From: Bigelowiella natans CCMP2755
Lineage: Eukaryota; Cercozoa; Chlorarachniophyceae
DNA: 25,000 nt
Assembly (NCBI GenBank): GCA_000320545.1
Contig: ADNK01002805.1
Coordinates: forward strand, 1 to 25,000
Direction: 5' to 3'
This document shows, piece by piece, positions 17,942-25,000 of this stretch. The notes beneath the pieces are model-generated. The model did no database searches. It worked only from the letters and a program-made list of their open reading frames with translations, and was not told the DNA's origin. Within the stretch, counting starts at the first letter, position 1. Each line of letters opens with the position of its first letter. The position numbers were made by a program, and so were the translations under genes.

Positions 17942-20344
17942 ATGATAGTTCATTTGTTGTCGCAGGAAGTGAATATCCTTGTTTTTGGGAAAAACGATGC
18001 TCATCTTCGAATCCCAGCCAACGCCGGGACTGAAGGTGATCAACGCTTGCGAAGCTCTTCCCCCCCCGGGCGCTGTCGTCGATGCTGGTAGTCCTGGCTG
18101 GATGGGTGGGGAAAATCCTCGATCGCTTGGAGCCATCGCTCAGACTAACTAGACAGGGTAAAGTTCGTGAAGCGGACTCAGATAAGAAGAAGCAGAAGGG
18201 GGACTTTGACATTGGAGAATTCCTACATCGGGTGAGGTCCTTTCTTGCCGATTTGGAAGAGGTATGTTGTAAGAAGCCATGGATGGGGGATTTGATAACT
18301 TCATGGGATAAGTTAGTTTGTAAAGGGGAACTGTTTTACGAACATCCCGTAGGTCCTGCACAACGTAAGCAGCGCGAAAGAATCTGCAAGTTCCCTTCTT
18401 GTTCGCCTGGGGTCTGACGAGAATGGGCCTCTCGTACACCAATGTCTAGCCTTGCTTTGCCAGATGCAGCCAGTCCTTTGCTTCGACCAAGATGTAGTTA
18501 GCCTGCAAATTTCTACCATGATTATTCTGACACCATCAACGATTGTTGTAGCCTCCTCAGTGTTTGATGTCATATGAATTATCTGACCAGATGATAAAGG
18601 GCTTGGTGTCGTGCATCGTGCACGCCTCGTGCTATTGCAACTCTGCTGTGGACGAAGAGAGGTAGTTTGTTGTACTTTTCGAATTTTCGCGAGCTTGAGA
18701 GCTGCGAACATTATATTATGCAGCCTGGCTTGGAGCAGCTCTTGCCTGCAGACACTCTTCGCACAGCCGCTTTCCCTCGGCGATAGCGCCAAGAAAGCCA
18801 GAGTGAACGCCAGGTAGCGTGTATGTCCCGCCATTGATATCGATCCTGATATATATGTGCTGTTGAAATTCGTGAATACAGTAAACTTACCAAAAAAAGT
18901 CTTTGATTGCTATCTTGCAAAGGAGTACACACGGCCAAAAGGATGCCGCTGCACTATCACCCAAACCACAATTGTGGCTCACCCAATTCTCCTGTGTGTT
19001 TGTCCACATATTATGCCCTCAGCCTCCATTTTGCTGCCAGCCTTGGAGTCGATTCACAAGATGTTCTCGAAGAGCACGCAGTCGCAGCGCATCAGATATT
19101 CATCCGTCAGTTACTTACCGCGACGACTGGAAAAGAAGGTTTGAGAGATTCTGAAAGAGAGAATGTCAAATACCTCTATAAATATCGTCACCAGATGAAT
19201 GATAGATACGCTATTCTGGCCACAGTGTCGTCATCCCCACGGCCGCACTACTGTTCGCGAGAGAAGGAAATCGATTTGACTGTCAATGACACGAAGAAGC
19301 TGATGCTCTTCCTGCTCTCTAATCCGAGGAATTTGGCTGAAGATGACAGCTACAGTCTAGGTGAGGCCGATGCACTCCACACATACAATTAGAGTAGAAT
19401 TTCTTCGCTTTTGAGTTTGGCTCGTTTCAAGATGCGATAATAGTATTGCAATACGTTTGTACCTGCTGCCTACTACTGTGTTTCAGGGCACGTCGCAAGG
19501 GCGATGTTGGCAAGGGATCAGTGGCTGTCATCATGTGTAAAGAAAACAAAACAATTAATGGGACAGCGACACTCGAACGACAGTAGAAGAAGCGGCAAAA
19601 AACGGCAACGTCCTTCTCGGAACGGCAGCGACAGCAATGTATTTTAGTGATGAAAATCTTGAGAGAACGGTGTTGCGTTAGAGTTGGGAAAAGTCGCGGA
19701 GTTTCTTTAATTTAGCTCCTGTATGCAAAACCCGGCCAATATCAAAGAAACATCTACCTTTTACTTTCTTCCTCCCATCCTCTCTGATCTTCCTTTTTGT
19801 TTTAACCAACAACTTAGCAGCCATCATCATCGTCATCGTCATCCTTATCGTTGTCGGATGGGAAAAAAGACGACGGGGAGAGGAGAAATATTAAAAGAAA
19901 GAAGGATGAGCGCAGTAGCGGTCCTCCTCGTCGTTTTTATCATCATCCGCCGCCTGTGATCCGAAGGCAAATAATGGCAGCCAACCACGAGGTCTTCCTC
20001 GAGCAGGTGAATGAGTTGGGGCGGGGTGGGGAGAAATGATCAAAACGAATGACCGAAAGCTGTTTCTTCTCTTAAATCATCATTCTTACTTACCTTTCCC
20101 ACCCCCACCACCCATTGAGATAAACAATGCCCCTCACACACACAAATCCAGAAGAAGCATGACAATTGTCTATCATCGTTACGCTCACACGTCCTATCTG
20201 CCAATACGTCCACACGCGGAACAGATGGAGGGCTTCCTTCGGAGTCGGGTGTTGCTTTTCCCACTCAATGGCCGCCAGAACAAAGGTGGTGACGACATGG
20301 CTCAGGAGGCCGCGAATGGCGGTGATATCATCAGTACAAAGAGC

Positions 20345-20380
<36 letters not shown>

Positions 20381-20477
20381 TACAGGGGAAAGTTCCTATG
20401 CGATTTACACCAGGTGGTGGTGGTGGTGGTGGTGGTGGTGACTGTATATTGCAGTATGTTACAGCATTTATGCTGTG

Positions 20478-20519
<42 letters not shown>

Positions 20520-21174
20520 TCTCCCTCCCTCACTCTTGCTCTTCTTTCTGTCTCCTTATCTTCTTCATCTTGATGTAACTCTCCTCTGAAAAACAAATAA
20601 GACGCCATGTTCCCCCCACAAAGGCCCACCCACTCCTCTGGGCCGACTTTTTCAAAGCGACATCGCCCGGGGGGGGTACGGCATGTGCTCGGAGAATGAG
20701 ATGGTGGACGCGGAACGGCCTTGATGACAACGCCCCCCCCTCCCCCCCAATCAACACAACGGCGGCGGACGTGCTGAAGATCGGGGTCGTGGTCAGGGAG
20801 AGGCTGCTGGAGTATGTGAAGAAGTAAGTGTGTTCCATAGAGATAACCAAAGAAGAAACGACGACAACGACGACATCAACAAAGACTAGCGCAAAATTCT
20901 TCATCATAAACACGGTGTGGTGTGCTCACAAGATCATGATCGTAACACCGCAGGTCTTGTCCATGCTGCCCGAATATTCTTGTCGCTTTGAATCTGCTAT
21001 CACGATGGCTCCATGCGGCCTGTCACGCCCATGGCCTCCCGGTCTACACGCTCCTCCCCTCCTCCAGCTCGCGGCTTCGGCTTGTATCGAAGCTCATACG
21101 ACGGTAAACTACGCTCTTGGAACAGAGAAAGAGCTCATTTAGTCAACAGGAGCATTTGCATCACATCTTTCCTT

Positions 21175-21215
<41 letters not shown>

Positions 21216-22888
21216 TTATTTATTTAAATATATAAATTTTCAGAGCGGGTCTTTCGTCGACATCATCATCATCTTACGATGATGATGATGGTGGGAACAG
21301 CAGCATCAGCATCAAGAAGATGAATATCCACACCGATCCTGGCAGCGACAATAATGTCATTCCCATCATCCACTCGATTCTGGCTGTTCTGCGAGAAAGA
21401 AGGCGGGGAGGGGGGGGGGGACTTAAAGCACAAGCTAAGCAATCAGAAGCAGAAACGAATATTGCCACCACCGTCACCACTACTACTACTACTACTACTA
21501 CCTCTACTACTGGCACTAATACTGCTGGTACTACCACTGAAAACAGCAACAACAGCCGTAATAAAAAACATGAAAATAATGATGATTCCTCCTTCTCCTT
21601 ACACGGCGACTACGACGATGCTGTAGCCGATGTCCTTCTTCAGGTAAATGGCAAGCAAGTAGTGTGACATTAGATCAAATATATATATGCAGCTGGGCAT
21701 TGCTGCACTCGTGATGATAAGATGCGTTGAAGTGCTATGCGGAGAGCGTTGGTAGGTTGCTGCTCGCTGCTGCTGCTGCTGCTACGACGGTCATCGTAAA
21801 AACACCCAACCGTTCTAATCGGAATGGTGATTGTTCAGAGCGACGACCTGATGCGTGCAGCATTACTTTATCTTGGCGTAGGAGGCCTCCATATCAAGGT
21901 AGTAGCAGGGGAGGAAAACAAGCTAGCGCGATCATCGATCGCAGTTCGTGCAGTCAATACATAAAACGATGCACACGCATACCGACACATCTTGCCTTAT
22001 TCCGTGTCGGCGAAAGCTCCTCATCACTTATCTATAAGCTTATGCACCCCATGCACACCTTTCAGGACCTCGATTTCCTGTTATCGTACTGCCTCACAAG
22101 GCCGCAGCTAGCGGCATTCAAGACCGCCATTGCGCCGCTCGTAGACACCGAGTTCGGCGGCAAGGGGGTGAGGAAGCAATCATCGAAAGGCTGCCTCAAA
22201 GCTCTCCTCTCTGCCGTGGGACATAATCCTCCTGAGGAGGACTCCTTGCATGACGGGAATAGGCTAGGGAAAGGGGAACTACTCTTTCAGCTGCGTGCCA
22301 TCGTGTATCTAGCTGCTTTGAGGCCAAGCGATGATGCTTTCGCCCAGCAGGTTTGCAATGCACCAGTGCTGCTCGATGTACCATGGCTGCTGCTGCTGCT
22401 GTTTGTTGTTGTTATTTTCATTTTCTTGGCTCTCCCCCCCTCCTTTACTAAATGCTCGATTCCTAGAATGATGATGTGCATGGTGATGGTGATGATCATA
22501 ATAATGATAATAATGATAGCACCACTGATGCATGCGTTCTTGTGCTATTGTCCCGTAAATTGGGATGGGAAGCTTTTTGTAGTCGTCGAGGGATGGTGGT
22601 GGTGGTGGTGATGATGATGATGATATGCTCCGAACATCCTTGCAGAAGAAAAGGAAGTTCCTATTCAATTTGTAAATCTCGCTTTCTCCTTCCCTCCCAA
22701 ACAAGATTCTGGCAGGTCTTCGATCACAAAGTCAGCTTTTTAACGCCGCCATATGCAGCTTTTCAACGCAAGCCGTGCACGACTCAAGACGGTTCCTCAA
22801 GCAAGAGGATGCGAAGAAGCTGCATCGGCGTGTGCACGACGCTTTGTTATCACCTGTGGACTACGACGGAAATGAGCTTCACAATTAA
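17942..22888 (+). CDS. large alpha-helical protein of unknown family, 17 exons
   Basis: Exons: 17942-18035, 18092-18261, 18353-18493, 18591-18661, 18724-18813, 18942-19360, 19487-19638, 19821-20006, 20225-20413, 20624-20823, 20954-21103, 21244-21643, 21693-21751, 21841-21898, 22066-22350, 22467-22554, 22716-22888. All phases agree, giving about 974 residues. I do not recognise the family. It alternates helical blocks (LVHQCLALLCQMQPVL; NIILCSLAWSSSCLQTLF; YYALSLHFAASLGVD; NILVALNLLSRWLHAA; IHSILAVLRERRR; DLDFLLSYCLTRPQLAAFK; RAIVYLAALRPSDDAFAQQ) with basic, Ser-, Thr- and Asp/Asn-rich loops. The pattern suits an alpha-solenoid scaffold. A FANCD2/FANCI-type repair protein is one weak idea, based on helix pattern only. 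The basic segment near exons 7-8 (SGKKRQRP, IKRKKDE) could be a nuclear localisation signal. Exon 5 may begin 30 nt earlier at 18694. The donor after exon 7 is followed by an in-frame stop after two codons, so intron retention would yield a 381-residue protein. Confidence 0.65.
20345..20379. repeat. (AGC)n repeat encoding poly-Ser
   Basis: Trinucleotide repeat inside exon 9 of the helical-protein gene. Confidence 0.95.
20412..20440. repeat. (GGT)n repeat overlapping a splice donor
   Basis: About nine GGT units start at the exon 9/intron 9 junction (20413/20414), so nine consecutive GT dinucleotides are available as donors. Confidence 0.9.
20480..20514. repeat. (CT)n microsatellite
   Basis: CT run in intron 9 of the helical-protein gene. 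Confidence 0.95.
21176..21210. repeat. (TA)n microsatellite
   Basis: TA run in intron 11 of the helical-protein gene. Confidence 0.95.
21478..21501. repeat. (ACT)n repeat encoding poly-Thr
   Basis: In-frame trinucleotide repeat in exon 12. It lies about 60 bp downstream of an 11-base G run (21410-21420), also coding (poly-Gly). Confidence 0.9.
22592..22624. repeat. (GGT)n(GAT)n compound repeat
   Basis: Located in the last intron of the helical-protein gene. Confidence 0.9.
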
Positions 22889-23498
22889 TATGTGCAGGGT
22901 GTTTATGTTCTGGACGCGTACGATGCCATAAGTCCGGATATACGCTCGATATATACACGTAAACCTATTGTTGTGTAACAAGCTAAGACTCTCGTATATG
23001 ATAATAATAAACGCAGCATCATTGGTGCATCTAGACATCTAGCATGCGCATGTTGCATAGCTAGATAGCAGCGAATCCTACGCACCCGACCTCAACAAAG
23101 CAATCTTGCAATGACAGGTGTTACTGTGCGTGTTCGATTCACGTAGCACTGCATGAGCATGAAGTTTTGCAATAATCTGATGAGACGTGGAACATGCTAG
23201 CATGTGTAGTGACATCAACGCTGTAGCCACAGTATTGCTAGATTGCACAGCTGCCTTGCCAGGTCATTGGGATGACCATTGGAAAAATGCAATCATTTGT
23301 TTCATCACATCGCCGCTAGTCCGTCTCATCTAGCAACATCTAGGTATGCATGCACATCAAATCAGGCTGGGCGCCATTACGAGTAGCTGTGTTGCATCAT
23401 CTAGACACATTGGATGATGAAAGGGGCAAGGCTTTGACTGCTGCTACTTGTCAATTGTCACCGCAAAACGAAGATGAGTGCGGCGTTGAGCTGGATCC
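22889..23498. other. convergent intergenic region
   Basis: 3' flank between the helical-protein gene (plus) and the coiled-coil gene (minus). It contains AATAAA at 23006-23011, 118 nt after the plus-strand stop. The DNA is almost free of microsatellites and rich in short GCATG/CTAGA-type words. No exon is supported. Confidence 0.5.
23006..23011 (+). terminator. possible polyadenylation signal of the helical-protein gene
   Basis: AATAAA 118 nt past the predicted stop codon; tentative. Confidence 0.3.
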
Positions 23499-23975
23499 CT
23501 AGGGATAGTATTTCTCAGCCTCCTCTTTTTCCTTCTGCTCATTGGTACACATCGTTCGTACAAAACATTGGAAGCAGCGTCAAGGTCTCAATCATAGATT
23601 CGAGTGGCAAGTGAACAAAGGAGCACCCAGTAGTCAAACCGCACAGATGTGTGGCGATCGCGGGACTTTCAGGACAAGAGCAAATGCCGCGAAAATACAA
23701 GAAAATATGACTCGATTCGTCCACAGCCAGCACAACGAGGTACCTTTCTCTCGTCTTTCTCTTTGATCCTTTGGACTCTCTCCTCCTCCTCCTCGCGCCG
23801 CCGCAGCTTCTCCTCTTGGGATTGCTGTGCAACGTGTAAACACGGGTGATGAAAGTATACGCACGAAAAACGCCATTATAATGGCATAGAGGAGCAGGGA
23901 AGAGTGGTCTCTAAAAACGAATGAAGAAAAAAAAGAAGAGGCCAAATATTGTTCATATATAATATTAAATATATT

Positions 23976-24008
<33 letters not shown>

Positions 24009-24504
24009 AGGGGAGAGAGAAGACGACCGCATCCTCCTCAGGGTTCTCGAGACTCTGCAACTTCTCTTCTAATTGTCGTAATGCTGCTTGTGGTGTAGAA
24101 TCATCTATCTGATCATCCTCTTTCAAGTCCTATCCGGATGTCGGTGAAAGAGGGCAAGAAGGGGGGAGGGGGGGGGGGGGGGGTGGAAAATTTAGTGAAT
24201 ATAGCACGTTTGTTACGAATGTGCTGGCGTTGTCATTTTTGTGAGATGGGATGGCCCGAGGCAACTTATGCTTAAGCACCACAGGTCGTCGTAAAGATGG
24301 CATTATTCCCATAGTGATGGCTATATCAAAGCAGCACGTGATGATGAGAGCCAGACAGTTCATCATTGAATGCACACACGATATGAGGAAAGGAAAGGGA
24401 GTAAGAGGAAGGCAGGATGAGGAAAGAGAGCTTTAATCATCGTTAACACCTCCAGCGTTTGGTTGGCATAAATGCGCTTCTTACGGCCGAAAATGCGAGC
24501 CTAT

Positions 24505-24553
<49 letters not shown>

Positions 24554-24657
24554 TTCCTTGATGAATTGCAGCAGGAAGAACAATCCTAATACTTTCCTCC
24601 CATTCTTGTAGATCTCCAAACCACCACGCTATTCATGTTAGCATCACCATCATCATC

Positions 24658-24688
<31 letters not shown>

Positions 24689-24983
24689 TCGGATTCTCAC
24701 CTCAACTGCCTGAGCCTTCTTCCCATCCGCCTCCGTTATCTAAGGGGTTTGCAGTATCATCGCCAAGTAACGTAAGTAACAACAGAAATATGAGAAAATA
24801 TTCACATCCGATATTCATCCGATGACATCTATCCCACGCGCATCATTACATCTCGATCAAATCCGAGGAAGTCGTAGAAGATCTTCTCCTTCTCATACGT
24901 CGCCTCAAAAGCGTCCACAGCTTCGGCTGATGGTAGATAGCAAGCGCAGCCATGCTGTCATTTGTTTGGCCACCGAAGGACAT
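23499..24983 (-). CDS. small charged coiled-coil protein, unknown family
   Basis: Exons 24983-24974, 24926-24850, 24739-24701, 24500-24450, 24129-24028, 23824-23744 and 23534-23499 (stop TAG) give 131 residues. All six introns keep phase, and the first exon has only 10 nt. No family is recognised. Residues 1-30 are acidic and aromatic (AFEATYEKEKIFYDFLGFD). Residues 44-60 are basic (ARIFGRKKRIYANQTLE). Residues 75-128 form a strong heptad-like coiled coil (RQLEEKLQSLE; EEKLRRREEEEERVQRIKEK) ending KYYP. There is no signal peptide or membrane helix. Small proteins of this make-up often belong to spliceosome, ribosome-assembly or trafficking complexes, but that is only a comparison. The gene is complete: its start lies 17 bp from the right edge. 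Confidence 0.65.
23979..24024. repeat. (GA)n microsatellite next to a splice donor
   Basis: GA-rich run that reads (TC)n on the transcribed strand and starts 4 nt beyond the donor of exon 5 of the coiled-coil gene. Confidence 0.9.
24161..24183. repeat. poly-G tract
   Basis: G6-A-G16 run in intron 4 of the coiled-coil gene; reads poly-C on the transcribed strand, about 30 nt before the acceptor of exon 5. Confidence 0.9.
24505..24553. repeat. (GA)n repeat acting as polypyrimidine tract
   Basis: On the minus strand it reads (CT)n and ends immediately before the acceptor TAG (24503-24501) of exon 4 of the coiled-coil gene. Confidence 0.95.
24661..24689. repeat. (ATC)n microsatellite
   Basis: About ten units in intron 3 of the coiled-coil gene. 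Confidence 0.95.
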
Positions 24984-25000
24984 GGAAATGGGCTGTGTTT

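Noticed and set aside
19723-19959. 78-codon plus-strand frame with a hydrophobic end
   Set aside because: It overlaps exon 8 of the helical-protein gene in another frame. The exon frame joins in phase on both sides.
21727-22611. 294-codon unspliced plus-strand frame
   Set aside because: Its middle (22066-22350) is a true exon, but the flanks have intron features (poly-Ala, then Leu/Ile/Met runs from repeats). The spliced model keeps phase and reads more naturally.
1-25000. Search for transposons, CRISPR arrays, tRNA or rRNA genes and virus-like genes
   Set aside because: No transposase or reverse-transcriptase motifs, terminal repeats, spacer arrays, tRNA cloverleaf or rRNA sequence were recognised by eye. 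A tRNAscan, Infernal and repeat search would be needed to exclude them formally.

Overview
This window is nuclear DNA from an intron-rich eukaryote, most likely a unicellular protist or alga. The evidence is spliced genes with short GT-AG introns (about 44 to 320 nt), no operons or Shine-Dalgarno sites, and very dense microsatellites ((GA)n, (CA)n, (TA)n, (ATC)n, poly-G) in introns and intergenic DNA. The lineage cannot be fixed from the sequence. A plant-type peptidyl O-glycosyltransferase, a bacterial-style two-domain YigZ protein and a small protein with a secretory-type N-terminus are compatible with an alga, but this is inference.

I rebuilt ten genes by joining exons whose splice phases agree. 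Left to right they are: (1) minus, 1-692, ERI1-type 3'-5' exoribonuclease, cut by the left edge; (2) minus, 3379-4416, a Tpt1/KptA-like protein that has only the N-terminal lobe plus a novel tail; (3) plus, 4754-5315, a tandem CCCH zinc-finger protein; (4) minus, 5869-8927, a DEP-domain protein with a long low-complexity N-terminus; (5) plus, 9185-11953, a YigZ/IMPACT (UPF0029) protein; (6) minus, 12938-13763, a small two-TM protein; (7) plus, 14338-16011, an intronless type II membrane glycosyltransferase of the HPAT/SERGT group; (8) minus, 17006-17887, an intronless GNAT acetyltransferase with an acylation motif; (9) plus, 17942-22888, a 17-exon helical protein of about 974 residues that I do not recognise; (10) minus, 23499-24983, a 131-residue charged coiled-coil protein.

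From gene 2 onward strands alternate strictly, so every neighbour pair is divergent or convergent. Divergent start codons are 54 to 574 bp apart, which suggests shared bidirectional promoters. Functions are mixed: RNA processing (ERI1-like, Tpt1-like, CCCH), secretory glycosylation, acetyl transfer and signalling. There is no sign of a functional cluster.

Dinucleotide repeats lie only in introns and intergenic DNA. Repeats inside exons are almost all trinucleotide and encode Ser, Thr, Gln or Asp runs, which independently supports the exon models. Several intronic repeats sit just upstream of acceptors and look like they serve as polypyrimidine tracts. I found no transposon, CRISPR array, rRNA, tRNA or virus-like gene.
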